Source: HRBIN24 sp035574155 (GTDB taxonomy: Bacteria; Chloroflexota; Dehalococcoidia; SM23-28-2; HRBIN24). From it: 64,000 nt of DNA. Location: contig DATLZD010000021.1 of NCBI GenBank assembly GCA_035574155.1, forward strand, positions 1-64,000. The letters are read 5' to 3'. Below are positions 16,549-24,470 of the stretch, one piece after another. Positions within the stretch are counted from its first letter, which is position 1. Each line of letters opens with the position of its first letter. A model generated the notes under the pieces. It ran no database searches and was not told where the DNA came from. It saw only the letters and a program-made list of their open reading frames with translations. Made by a program: the position numbers and the translations under genes.

Positions 16549-17754
16549 TCAGATGACTCCGCTGGCCCTGAGGGCCTCCAGCTCCGGACGGGGGATGCCC
16601 AAGAGGCCGCCGAAGACCTCATCGTTGTGCTGGCCCAGGGTCGGCGCCGGCGACCTCAGCTCCCACGGGGTCAGCGAGGGGCGATAGGGAGCGCCCGGAT
16701 ACTCGTAGCGGCCCGCCACCGGGTGGTCAACGGTGACAAAGAAGCCCCGTGCCCGCAGATGGTCCGACCGCAGCAGGTCACCCATGGTGGAGGCCGGCGC
16801 GAAGGGAATTCGGCGCTCGTTGGCCGCCCGGTACAGCTCGTCGACCGTCCAGTTGCTGACCCATTCTTCCAGGTAAGGGCGCAGCACGTCGTAGTTCTGT
16901 GCTCGGGACAGCCGGTCCTTGAAGATCTCCCACTCGGCCCATTCGGGATTGCCCATCAGCTCCACGAAGGCCTTCCACTGGTGCTCCTCCACGCACAGGA
17001 CGAAGATCCAGCCGTCCTTGCAGCGGAAGAAGTCGATGGGCTGGATGGGCCGCTGGCCCCAGCGGACCGACACCACGTGCATGTAGGGCCAGGCGGTATA
17101 AGTCATCTCCAGGAAGGAGGCCACCACTGCCTGGGCGTTCACCTCCACGTGCTGGCCACGGCCGTCCCGCTGGCGGGCCAGCAGGGCGCCCATGGTGGCC
17201 ACGGCCGCTGCCGCCCCCGCCTGGTACTCCGTCTGCTGGCCGTAGGCCTTCAGGGGAGGCTCCTCCGGATGGCCCGGCCAGCCATTGATCCAGGCCCAAC
17301 CCCCGGCAGCCATGACCGTTATGTCGTGGGCCTTGTAGTCCCGATAGGGCCCGTCCAGCCCAAAGGGGGTGATGGAGGTCATCACCAGCCGCGGGTTGGC
17401 CTCTGCCAGCCAACCGTAGTCGAGCCGTCGGCGTTCCATCTCCGGCGGCGGGTAGTTGTGGACCAGCACGTCGGCCTGGGCGACCAGGCGCCGCAGCAGC
17501 TCCTGCCCCTCGGGCCGTTTCAGGTCGAGGGTGACCCCCCGCTTGTTGCAGTTCAGATAAAGGAAGAGGCCGCTCTTCTCGGGATGGGGCACCCCATCGG
17601 GAAAGGGGCCCCGCTTCCGTGCCGGGTCGCCGGGCGGCTCCTCCACCTTGATGACATCGGCGCCCAGGTCGGCCATCAGCTTGGCCATGTAGGACGCGGC
17701 CACCATCTGGCCGCATTCGATGACCCTCAGTCCCTCCAAGGCCCGAGGTGCCAT
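16549..17754 (-). CDS. CaiB/BaiF family CoA-transferase, catalytic Asp replaced by Glu
   Basis: A 401-residue class III CoA-transferase paralogue. It has 'GADVIKVEEPPGDPARK', 'LVMTSITPFGLDGPY' and RDGRGQHVEV. Counting 22 residues back from the Gly of RDGRGQ, where the other two copies have the catalytic Asp, this protein has Glu176 (TEYQAG). It is therefore either an active variant using Glu or a regulatory partner of the adjacent CaiB protein. The start at 17754 has GGGGGTG upstream. It is divergent from the CPBP protease gene. Confidence 0.88.
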   Translation of the reverse strand: MAPRALEGLRVIECGQMVAASYMAKLMADLGADVIKVEEPPGDPARKRGPFPDGVPHPEKSGLFLYLNCNKRGVTLDLKRPEGQELLRRLVAQADVLVHNYPPPEMERRRLDYGWLAEANPRLVMTSITPFGLDGPYRDYKAHDITVMAAGGWAWINGWPGHPEEPPLKAYGQQTEYQAGAAAAVATMGALLARQRDGRGQHVEVNAQAVVASFLEMTYTAWPYMHVVSVRWGQRPIQPIDFFRCKDGWIFVLCVEEHQWKAFVELMGNPEWAEWEIFKDRLSRAQNYDVLRPYLEEWVSNWTVDELYRAANERRIPFAPASTMGDLLRSDHLRARGFFVTVDHPVAGRYEYPGAPYRPSLTPWELRSPAPTLGQHNDEVFGGLLGIPRPELEALRASGVI

Positions 17755-17829
17755 GTCACACCCCCTGTGTCGGTCGCCTGGACTGCGATGACACGTGTAT
17801 AGGACGCGCGCCCTAGGCGGCGTCGCGCC

Positions 17830-17835
17830 TATAAT
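17830..17835 (+). promoter_or_regulatory. -10 element TATAAT of the CPBP protease gene
   Basis: A consensus TATAAT ends 10 nt before the ATG at 17846 and 4 nt before an in-frame GTG at 17840. The expected transcription start falls near 17842, so the ATG at 17846 would be almost leaderless. Confidence 0.5.
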
Positions 17836-17845
17836 ACCCGTGGCG

Positions 17846-18598
17846 ATGAGGCTCATGCAACGCGGCCGACGGGCACCTGCCCGGCCGAAGGGTAGGTTGC
17901 GTCTGCCCCTGCCCCTGCTGGCCTTCACCGCCCTGCTCCTGGCCTATGGCAACGCCGTGTCCGCCGTCAGCGGCGACACCAGCAGCGAATGGGCCTTCAT
18001 CGGCCTCGGCCTGGCGCTGATGGCGTTGGCCCTGGTCTGGGCACGGCGCGCTGCTGGCCTCTCCTGGCAGCAAATGGGACTGGCCGACCCGGCCTGGCCC
18101 CGCCACCTGGCCCTGGGGGCGGCCGTGGGCGGGCTGGTCATCCTGCCCGTCCTCCTCTACTTCCTGGTCCCGGTGGGCGTGCCCGGTGGCGAGATAGGCT
18201 ACGACGAGGCCGAGAGGGCAACGGTCGGCTCGCTGCTGCTGTGGGCGCTGGTCCGCCAGCCGCTGGGGGTCTCCATATTCGAGGAGGTGATGTTCCGCGG
18301 CCTGATGCAGGGGCTGGCGGTGCAGGCCTGGGGAACCCGCGGTGGCGTCGGCTTCGTGGCGGTGGCCTTTGCCCTCTGGCACTTGGTGGTCAACTACCGC
18401 ACCGTCCAGGAGACCAACCTCGCTCAGGAGCCGGCCCTGGCCGCTGTGGCCCAGGTCGTATCCCTGGCTGGCCTGATGGTGGGGTCCCTGGTGTTGAGCT
18501 GGCTGCGGCTGCGCAGCGGCGGTCTGGCAGCGCCCATCGGCTTCCACTGGGCGACGGTGGTGGCCATGCAGAGCACCCTCTTCGCGCTGGCCAGGTAG
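17846..18598 (+). CDS. CPBP family intramembrane glutamic endopeptidase
   Basis: A 250-residue membrane protein with about seven hydrophobic segments. The CPBP/Rce1 motifs are present: EEVMFRG at residues 146-152 (catalytic Glu pair and Arg), 'FALWHLVV' with the second-motif His, and 'GFHWATV' with the third. Bacterial members cleave within or next to membranes and include bacteriocin self-immunity proteins, though no bacteriocin gene is seen here. The start is a choice between GTG 17840, ATG 17846 and ATG 17855. The next gene follows after 10 nt. Confidence 0.85.
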   Translation: MRLMQRGRRAPARPKGRLRLPLPLLAFTALLLAYGNAVSAVSGDTSSEWAFIGLGLALMALALVWARRAAGLSWQQMGLADPAWPRHLALGAAVGGLVILPVLLYFLVPVGVPGGEIGYDEAERATVGSLLLWALVRQPLGVSIFEEVMFRGLMQGLAVQAWGTRGGVGFVAVAFALWHLVVNYRTVQETNLAQEPALAAVAQVVSLAGLMVGSLVLSWLRLRSGGLAAPIGFHWATVVAMQSTLFALAR

Positions 18599-18608
18599 GG
18601 AGGGGGCG

Positions 18609-19130
18609 GTGCCGGCCGTCCTGCTGACGGGTCCGCCAGGCTCCGGCAAGACGACCCTGGTGCTGCGGGCCCTGCAGGCCCTCTCCCGGCCTGCCGGCGG
18701 CTTCTACACCGAGGAGATCAGGAGGGGTGGACGTCGCCTGGGGTTCCGCCTGGTGACCCTGGACGGACGCCAGGCCGTCCTGGCCTCGGTGGACAGCTGC
18801 AGCCCCCTGCGCGTCTCCCGCTACGGCGTAGAGCTGGCCGCCGTCGACGAGCTAGGGGTGCCGGCCGTCCTGGAGGCTGTCAGCCGGGGTTGGCTGACGG
18901 TGATCGACGAGATCGGGAAGATGGAGCTGCTCTCATCCCGCTTCCGGGAGGCGGTCCTGAAGGCCCTGGACAGCGGGGCGACCGTCCTCGGCACCGTCAT
19001 GCTGGCCCCCCACCCCTTCGCCGACGCCATCAAGGCCCGTCCGGACGTGACCGTGCTGCACCTGACGCCCGACAACCGCCAAGAAGTGGAGAGGCAGGTG
19101 CAGGAGCTGCTACGGGACCGACGAGGTTGA
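18609..19130 (+). CDS. THEP1-type nucleoside-triphosphatase
   Basis: A 173-residue P-loop protein of the NTPase_1/THEP1 family. Walker A GPPGSGKTT lies at residues 8-16, 'AGGFYTEEIRRGGRRLGF' is the family hallmark, and Walker B 'TVIDEIGKMEL' is near 96-106. Members hydrolyse NTPs slowly in vitro, and their cellular role is poorly known. The start is GTG with a G-rich ribosome site, 10 nt after the protease gene, suggesting cotranscription. Confidence 0.88.
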   Translation: MPAVLLTGPPGSGKTTLVLRALQALSRPAGGFYTEEIRRGGRRLGFRLVTLDGRQAVLASVDSCSPLRVSRYGVELAAVDELGVPAVLEAVSRGWLTVIDEIGKMELLSSRFREAVLKALDSGATVLGTVMLAPHPFADAIKARPDVTVLHLTPDNRQEVERQVQELLRDRRG

Positions 19131-19156
19131 CGCGCAGGTTAAGGGACTGCTAGAAT
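19127..19156 (+). promoter_or_regulatory. promoter of LLM oxidoreductase gene (TTGACG-18-TAGAAT)
   Basis: TTGACG at 19127-19132 overlaps the stop codon region of the NTPase gene. TAGAAT at 19151-19156 is preceded by TGC. Spacing is 18 bp, and the transcription start is expected near 19163. Confidence 0.55.
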
Positions 19157-19180
19157 GCGGGCGCCCTGGGGGTGGTCGGC

Positions 19181-20329
19181 GTGAAGTTCGGCGTGTTCTT
19201 CGAGCTGTCGGTGCCCAAGCCCTGGCACGAGCGCAGCGAGCACCAGGTCTACTTCAACGCGCTGGAGCAGGTGGAGCTAGCCGATCAGCTGGGCTTCGAC
19301 CAGGCCTGGGCCGTGGAGCACCACTTCCTGGAGGAGTACTCCCACTGCTCGGCCCCCGAGGTTTTCCTGGCCGCTGCCGCCATGCGCACTCAGCGCATCC
19401 GCCTGGGCCACGGGGTCATGATGGTCCTGCCGCCCTTCAACCACCCAGTGCGCTGCGCGGAGCGGGCCGCCGCCCTAGACATCATCTCCAATGGCCGGTT
19501 GGAGTTCGGGACGGGCCGCTCGGCCACCTGGACGGAGTTGGGAGGGTTCAACTGCGACCCTGACCTGACCAAGGATATGTGGGACGAGGCGCTGCGGGCC
19601 ATCCCCAAGATGTGGACGCAAGAGGTGTTCTCCTGGCAAGGCAAGTTCTTCTCGGTCCCGCCCCGCTGCATCCTGCCCAAGCCCTTGCAGAAGCCGCACC
19701 CGCCCCTGTGGGTGGCCGTCACCAGCCCCGAGACGGCCATCCAGGCGGCCGAGCGTGGCATCGGCTGTCTGGGCGTGTCGGTCGGCACGCCCCAGGAATA
19801 CGAGGAGAGAGTGAAGGCGTACCGACGCATCGTCCGCGAGTGCGAGCCCGTGGGGGAGTTCGTCAACGACCAGGTCAACGGGGTCACCTTCCTCTACGTG
19901 GACGAGACCGAGGAGGAGGCCCGGCTGTGGGGCAGCAAGCTGGTCTACACCTTCGGCCTCCTGGCCGCCCACTTCACCGGCGTCAGCGCTATCTACCCCA
20001 GCCCGGCCTACAAGGTGCCCGGCCTCCTGTTCGCCCTGCGCCGGGAGCAGGAACAGCGCGCCTCTCCCACGGCCGCCGGCAGCGGCGAGGGCAACATCAT
20101 CCGCGAGGGGATGGCCATCGGCACGCCGGAGACCGTCATCCGGAACCTGAAGATGTGGGAGGAGATCGGGGTGGACCGCATGGTGTTCCTCCTCAACGCC
20201 GGGGAGGTCATACCCCAAGAGAAGGTGCTACGAAGCCTGCGCCTCTTCGCCGAGCACGTGCTGCCCAAGTTCGACCCCGAGGCAGCGGCGGCCCGGTCCG
20301 GCGATGGCAAGGGCAAGGCGCCCCGCTAG
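19181..20329 (+). CDS. LLM class flavin-dependent oxidoreductase
   Basis: A 382-residue bacterial-luciferase-like TIM-barrel oxidoreductase. The N-terminal 'KFGVFFELSVPKPWHERSE', 'DQAWAVEHHFLEEYSHC' and 'IIREGMAIGTPETVIRNL' are typical of the LLM superfamily, which uses F420 or FMN. The GTG at 19181 is preferred over one at 19172 because the G-rich segment between them can act as ribosome site. It is followed 13 nt later by the acetoacetate-decarboxylase-like gene, so the two likely act on related substrates. Confidence 0.88.
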   Translation: MKFGVFFELSVPKPWHERSEHQVYFNALEQVELADQLGFDQAWAVEHHFLEEYSHCSAPEVFLAAAAMRTQRIRLGHGVMMVLPPFNHPVRCAERAAALDIISNGRLEFGTGRSATWTELGGFNCDPDLTKDMWDEALRAIPKMWTQEVFSWQGKFFSVPPRCILPKPLQKPHPPLWVAVTSPETAIQAAERGIGCLGVSVGTPQEYEERVKAYRRIVRECEPVGEFVNDQVNGVTFLYVDETEEEARLWGSKLVYTFGLLAAHFTGVSAIYPSPAYKVPGLLFALRREQEQRASPTAAGSGEGNIIREGMAIGTPETVIRNLKMWEEIGVDRMVFLLNAGEVIPQEKVLRSLRLFAEHVLPKFDPEAAAARSGDGKGKAPR

Positions 20330-20342
20330 GAGGAGCGGGACG

Positions 20343-21077
20343 ATGCCCGACCAGGGCCAGATGTCGGCGGACCGGTTGCCCCATACCCTGCCGCTGGTCT
20401 CTCCCCCCTACCCACCGCCCCCATGGCCGCTGCCCGGCGCCCGCCTGCTGAAGGCCACCTACGAGACCGACAAGGACGCAGTCCTGCGCTGGTTGCCCCC
20501 CAGTCTGGGGAGGCCCGTCCCGCCCTACGCCCACATCATCGTGGGCCACTTCCCCGAGACGCCCATCGGTCCCTTTTCGCTGGCGGTCCAGGCCCTGGGC
20601 TGCCGCGCCCGCTTCCTGGTGCGCGCCTACAGCCTGCAGGCCGTGACCGATTCGCCCACCGCCCTCATGGCGCTGCGGGAGGTCTGGGGATTCCCTTGCC
20701 TGCTGGGCCGCATCGCCGTCACGGAGGGTGACGGCGAGGCCGAGGCACGCATCGAGGTGGGGGGCACCGTCGTGTGCGTGGTGGCCCTGCGCGGGGGCGC
20801 GCCCATCGATGCCGAGCTGGTCCGCTTCGACCCCTACCTGAACCTGCGTCTGACCCCCTCCGTCCAGGAGGGCCAGCGACCGCCCTACCTGACGCTGGCC
20901 CAGATAGACCCCCACTACGAGGTCAAACGCGCCCTCAGGGGCAAGGTCGAGGTCGGCTTTCCCCGAGCCAACGAGGGCGCCCCCTGGCACGCGGTCCCCT
21001 TCCTGGCACCGGTGGTGGCGGTGTGGGCCGAGGCCGATACCGAGCTGCCCTACGCCCGCTTCGTCATGCCCTACTGA
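20343..21077 (+). CDS. acetoacetate decarboxylase-fold protein lacking the Schiff-base lysine
   Basis: A 244-residue protein of the acetoacetate decarboxylase (ADC) superfamily. In true ADC the segment GREVxGxPKK supplies the Schiff-base Lys and its modulating neighbour. Here the segment reads 'ALREVWGFPCLLGRI', so both Lys positions are Cys119 and Leu120. Decarboxylation by the classical mechanism is unlikely; other members of the superfamily act as aldolase-dehydratases or hydratases. It starts at ATG 20343 with AGGAG at 8 nt, and is coupled with the LLM oxidoreductase. Confidence 0.75.
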   Translation: MPDQGQMSADRLPHTLPLVSPPYPPPPWPLPGARLLKATYETDKDAVLRWLPPSLGRPVPPYAHIIVGHFPETPIGPFSLAVQALGCRARFLVRAYSLQAVTDSPTALMALREVWGFPCLLGRIAVTEGDGEAEARIEVGGTVVCVVALRGGAPIDAELVRFDPYLNLRLTPSVQEGQRPPYLTLAQIDPHYEVKRALRGKVEVGFPRANEGAPWHAVPFLAPVVAVWAEADTELPYARFVMPY

Positions 21078-21099
21078 GGCCAGGGGAGGGCCTGCCCAT

Positions 21100-21108
21100 G
21101 GTCGCCAT
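21100..21108. repeat. left 9-bp target-site duplication (GGTCGCCAT)
   Basis: GGTCGCCAT directly abuts the left inverted end at 21109. The identical nine bases directly abut the right inverted end at 23032-23040. Confidence 0.75.
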
Positions 21109-21133
21109 GAGGCTGTTTGGGAAAAGGCTCAGG
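21109..21133 (+). repeat. outer left terminal inverted repeat
   Basis: GAGGCTGTTTGGGAAAAGG followed by CTCAGG. Its first 11 bases are identical to the internal end at 22077, and 10 of 11 match the right end at 23031 read in reverse. Confidence 0.65.
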
Positions 21134-21232
21134 GCGCGTCGTCGTTCCATACAAATGAGACAAGAGAAGGTTTTTAGCAGAGCTCCTGTCCTGCAAGGCC
21201 TGATGTGGCCGCAAGTGGTGGTAGAGCCGTCT

Positions 21233-21904
21233 CTAATTGGCCTTTAGGATCGACTGCGCCGCTTGCCGAGCTCGTGCCACATCCTGCGTCACAAAGGCGC
21301 CGACCATTATGCCAGGCTTATCGCCATCAGGCATCCGCTCAATAATGATCACCGCAGCGTCGTCAACAAGGCCGCCCGCAACGGGCGACAGCACTAGGGC
21401 GGGATGCCCTTGAATCTCCTCTATCGAGAGCCGTGAGGCAGGCGCTTCCAGGGCAACCCGCGGCTCACCTACGAAGTAGCGTCGGAACATGTAGCCGAAG
21501 CCACCCGGGACGTCGCTCCCGATGTAATGCGCTTCCACGACCGGCGACAGGCACCCACTCGCGCCTACAGGGCTGTAGGCGCCTGGTCTGAATGCCCCTT
21601 CCAGAAGGGGATGGAATAGCTCCGAGGATCGCGCCACGGCCTCAGGCGTTGGGCCCATAACGTCGCAAGGGGGGAAGTCGGCATTGGCAGACCCTATCAC
21701 AAAGGGGCCCAGCTGGCCCTGAAACCTCGGCGTCTGCCAGCCTTCCCTCAAAGCACGTCTCGCCTCCTCAATGACTGGACTTTCTGGCGGCGTGTCCGAT
21801 TCGCCACCCGACGATGTCCGGAGGGCCTGGGCGACGAACAAGCCACCCGCAACCAAGGCTACAATCCCCAGGAATGCTACGCGCGTAAGAACCCCGCGGT
21901 TCAC
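21233..21904 (-). CDS. hypothetical membrane-anchored exported protein (transposon passenger)
   Basis: A 223-residue protein not recognised as any family. Residues 7-28 form one hydrophobic segment (signal anchor or uncleaved signal), followed by a Ser/Gly/Pro linker and an extracytoplasmic domain of about 170 residues. That domain includes 'SNADFPPCDVMGPTPEAV', 'GFGYMFRRYFVGEP' and 'HPALVLSPVAGG'. There are two cysteines in the exported part. Start is GTG with a weak ribosome site. Codon use is visibly less GC-rich than in neighbours, and the gene sits between the two left ends of a transposon-like unit, both signs of transfer. Confidence 0.6.
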   Translation of the reverse strand: MNRGVLTRVAFLGIVALVAGGLFVAQALRTSSGGESDTPPESPVIEEARRALREGWQTPRFQGQLGPFVIGSANADFPPCDVMGPTPEAVARSSELFHPLLEGAFRPGAYSPVGASGCLSPVVEAHYIGSDVPGGFGYMFRRYFVGEPRVALEAPASRLSIEEIQGHPALVLSPVAGGLVDDAAVIIIERMPDGDKPGIMVGAFVTQDVARARQAAQSILKAN

Positions 21905-22076
21905 TGCTTACCACCGCCCCCAGCCATGGTGATTACTGAGGATACCATTCCCACTTGTGAAGCCAGTGGTTCCAAGCTCAGTAGTAGCGTCGGGCAAACC
22001 ATGGTGGCAACACCAGATGCCTGCTCAGCCGCGCCTCTACTGTAGGCCAGTCCGAGATGATTTATCAACCCCTTGG

Positions 22077-22098
22077 GAGGCTGTTTGAGAGAGGGGGC
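22077..22098 (+). repeat. internal left end of the IS (terminal inverted repeat copy)
   Basis: The 22 bases GAGGCTGTTTGAGAGAGGGGGC match the right end (23031 to 23010 on the minus strand) at 20 of 22 positions. This defines a 955-bp IS core, 22077-23031, that contains the transposase remnant. Confidence 0.65.
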
Positions 22099-22129
22099 TC
22101 AGATGTGGTGTTGAGCGACTGGGAGGTAG

Positions 22130-22990
22130 CTGAGCGAGAAGGCGGACATTGGACCAGGCCCAGGTTCCAGAGGAGGAGGCGTCCCCACACTGCCCGCAGG
22201 GCCATCCTCAGCCTCCCCCCTCCAGGTAGCTGCCGCACAGGGCCTTCAGCGGCCCTATCCAGGACTCCACCAGGTAGCGGGCCTATACAGGTCTCGATGC
22301 CCCTGCCAGGGCCTCTAGGGCCCAGCGCCCCTCTTCGCCCCTCACCCCTGCCACATGCCCTCCCTCACCGCCCCCACCGCCTGCCAGCCCAGGCCCCGCA
22401 CCTGGGAGAGCACCTGCCGGCTCAGGCCGTAGAGGGCATCGGCCAGGGACCACAGGCCCTCCCCCAGCCCTGGGCCGGGCCCAGCCGCTGCCCCAGCAGC
22501 CGGCGCTCCCAGCTTTGGGGAGGCCCTAGGCAGGCGCCCAGGAGCATCCTCCTGCCTCCCGCCACCCCTACCACCACCCCCTTCACGTGGGGGCGCAGCC
22601 GCCTCAGCCCCATCCCCCTGCGCCAGCGGGCCCAGAAGGGCAGCCCGAAGCCAAAGCCTGTGCCATCAGCCAGCACCAGCCCCAGGTCATGGCGGCCCAG
22701 CCCCTTCCAGCGCTCCTCGGGCATGCGCCTCACCCGATGGCGGAGGGCGCTGGTCCGGGCACCCGAGCCGGGGCCTGGCGTGAGGCCGACTCCAGCTTGC
22801 GCCAGGAGAGGCCAGGGAGCTGCTGGAAGCCCCCCAGGGCCAGCACCGGCCCCTCGCTGCACTTGGGGGACGGCCCCGCCTATGGGGCTGGGGGCGCCGG
22901 GCACAGGAGGCCTCTCCTATCTCCACCAGCCTGGAGAGGGGCAGCCCGGCGCGGCCCATGGCCCCACCACCTCTCCATCACCCCTTGGCC
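22130..22990 (-). pseudogene. degenerate DDE transposase
   Basis: Conceptual reading of the minus strand gives transposase-like pieces in different frames. The first is 'AGLPLSRLVEIGEA', then VLALGGFQQLPGLSWRKLES. Next comes 'DLGLVLADGTGFGFGLPFW' with RPHVKGVVVGV, a likely first catalytic Asp. The last are DALYGLSRQVLSQVRGLGW and LKALCGSYLEGG with WGRLLLWNLGLVQ. At least three frameshifts separate them and no complete reading frame remains. Family assignment within the IS4/IS5-like DDE group is not secure. Confidence 0.6.
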
Positions 22991-23009
22991 ATAACTCCAC
23001 ACCTCACCT

Positions 23010-23031
23010 GCCCCCTTTCTCAAACAGTCTC
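23010..23031 (-). repeat. right terminal inverted repeat
   Basis: Read on the minus strand from 23031 it is GAGACTGTTTGAGAAAGGGGGC. It pairs with both left ends and is immediately followed on the plus strand by the target duplication. Confidence 0.7.
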
Positions 23032-23040
23032 GGTCGCCAT
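23032..23040. repeat. right 9-bp target-site duplication (GGTCGCCAT)
   Basis: Identical to 21100-21108 and directly adjacent to the right inverted end. Confidence 0.75.
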
Positions 23041-23092
23041 TGACCCGAAGCTGCCCTGAGTCCATACTAGCCATAGATAATGTGTTCAAGAC

Positions 23093-23746
23093 ATGGGGGG
23101 CGAGATGACGGTCAACCCTAGACGCCACGGCCAGGGTCCCCGCAGACGCACCCGTCGAGGGCCCCTGACCCGCAAGCACATCCTGGACGTATCGCTGCGC
23201 CTCTTCTCTGAGCGGGGCTTCGCCCGAACCAGCATCCGCGACATCGCCCGCGACGCCGGCATCACCGATGCCGCCATCTACTATCACTTCTCGTCCAAGC
23301 GGGAGTTGCTGGAGGCGCTGGTGGAGGAGCGGGGCTTCGGCGTGCGGCTCCAGAAGCTGGAGGAGTGGGAGCCGGACGTGCCCCTGCGGGAGGGGCTGCT
23401 GGGCATGGCCGCTGGGGCCATCGCCTTCATGGACGAGAACCGCGACTTCCTTCGCCTCATCCTGATGGAGGGGCTGGCCGGCGACGACGTCACCAACGAG
23501 CAGTACTGCAAGCTGCTGGAGCGCTGGGAACGCGCCCTGGTGGGGGTGCTGGAGCGCTACAAGGCCCGCGGCGAGCTGGGCGACTACGACCCCGAGCTGC
23601 TGGCGCGCCACACTATCTACCTCATCCTGGGGGCGTTCGTGGACTCCCTGATGGCGCGGGAGGACACCTCTGCCCCGCCGGCCGAGCGCCGGGAGGAGCT
23701 GTCCCGCCTGGTGACCCGCGCCCTCTCCCGGCTGCCTCTGGGCTGA
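23093..23746 (+). CDS. TetR/AcrR family transcriptional regulator
   Basis: A 217-residue regulator (213 if translation starts at the ATG at 23105, which has GGGGGG upstream). The N-terminal helix-turn-helix (about 25-70) contains 'FSERGFARTSIRDIARDAGI' and 'YYHFSSKRELLEALVEE', the classic TetR signature. The rest is an all-helical ligand and dimerisation domain. A GATAAT-like -10 lies at 23074-23079. The gene starts just after the transposon and its stop overlaps the PAP2 gene (TGATG), so the two are coupled. The ligand is unknown. Confidence 0.9.
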   Translation: MGGEMTVNPRRHGQGPRRRTRRGPLTRKHILDVSLRLFSERGFARTSIRDIARDAGITDAAIYYHFSSKRELLEALVEERGFGVRLQKLEEWEPDVPLREGLLGMAAGAIAFMDENRDFLRLILMEGLAGDDVTNEQYCKLLERWERALVGVLERYKARGELGDYDPELLARHTIYLILGAFVDSLMAREDTSAPPAERREELSRLVTRALSRLPLG

Positions 23747-24411
23747 TGCAGCAAGGGTGCGACATGCACCCTATGGTCTGGACAGGCCTGGTCTGGGGAC
23801 CCCTACTGGCAGCTTCCGTCGCCCTCTCGGCCATGGCGGCCCGCAACACCCCTCTACCCGGCGACGCCGCCGTGCTCCGCTGGGCACAAGGCCTCCCCTT
23901 CCCGGGCGAGGGGCTGTGCCAGGCGGTGCGGGCCATCACCACCACCCAAGTGGTGCTGGCGAGCGGGGGCGTCATGGTCGTGCTGCTGGCGCTGGTGGGA
24001 CGACGTCACGAGGCCCTCGTCCTGGCGCTGGGACTGGCCGCCCTGCCCCTGCTGCAGTGGGGGATCAAGGAGCTGGTGGACAGGCCTCGCCCGGGGCCAC
24101 CCTGGTCGGAGCTGCGGGCCGGCTACACCAGCCCCAGTTTCCCGGCCGGGCACGTCATGAGCCCCACCGTCCTCTACACTTACCTCCTGTGGCTGGCCAT
24201 GGCCAACCGGGTCCCCAGGCCGTGGCGCTGGCCCCTGGGCGCCTGGTCGGCCCTGGTGTTGGTCTGGGCGGGGCCGCCCAACGTCTGGCTAGGGGTCCAC
24301 TGGCCCAGCGACGTGCTGGGAGGATGGGCCTGGGGCCTGGTCCTGTCCCTGCCGCTGGTGGCCGCGACCCCAATCGCCCCTCGGCTTGTCAAGGCCGCCG
24401 GCAGGCGATAA
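23746..24411 (+). CDS. PAP2 family phosphatase (membrane)
   Basis: A 221-residue membrane protein with about six helices, of the type 2 phosphatidic acid phosphatase family. The three motifs are present: KELVDRPRP, then 'PSFPAGHVM' in place of PSGH, then 'GVHWPSDVLGGW' with the catalytic His and Asp. It should dephosphorylate lipid phosphates such as undecaprenyl diphosphate or phosphatidate. The start at 23746 forms TGATG with the TetR stop; an alternative ATG at 23764 has AAGGGTG upstream. Confidence 0.85.
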   Translation: MQQGCDMHPMVWTGLVWGPLLAASVALSAMAARNTPLPGDAAVLRWAQGLPFPGEGLCQAVRAITTTQVVLASGGVMVVLLALVGRRHEALVLALGLAALPLLQWGIKELVDRPRPGPPWSELRAGYTSPSFPAGHVMSPTVLYTYLLWLAMANRVPRPWRWPLGAWSALVLVWAGPPNVWLGVHWPSDVLGGWAWGLVLSLPLVAATPIAPRLVKAAGRR

Positions 24412-24470
24412 AGTAGTGGCAGGGCGGGCGATTCGGCCAAAGCGCACAAACGGATGAGAGGATTTCGTCC

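Larger units (their letters stand above)
21109..23031. mobile_element. 1.92-kb transposon-like unit with passenger gene and decayed transposase
   Basis: The unit starts GAGGCTGTTTGGGAAAAGG and, read from the other side, starts GAGACTGTTTGAGAAAGGG. A perfect 9-bp duplication flanks it. Inside are an orphan minus-strand gene (21233-21904), a second left-type end at 22077, and a frameshifted transposase on the minus strand. The structure suggests an IS that captured flanking DNA by using a second, outer copy of its left end. A 9-bp duplication is seen with several DDE families (IS4- and IS903-type among them); the family was not assigned. The DNA between 21905 and 22076 holds no recognisable gene. 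Confidence 0.7.

Noticed and set aside
17791..17798. ACACGTGT palindrome between the CoA-transferase and CPBP genes as operator
   Set aside because: Eight bases of self-complementarity is expected by chance at this scale and it is not repeated elsewhere nearby.
22057..23043. 328-codon plus-strand open frame
   Set aside because: It lies antisense to the transposase remnant, is Pro/Ser-rich without domain features, and starts upstream of the IS end.
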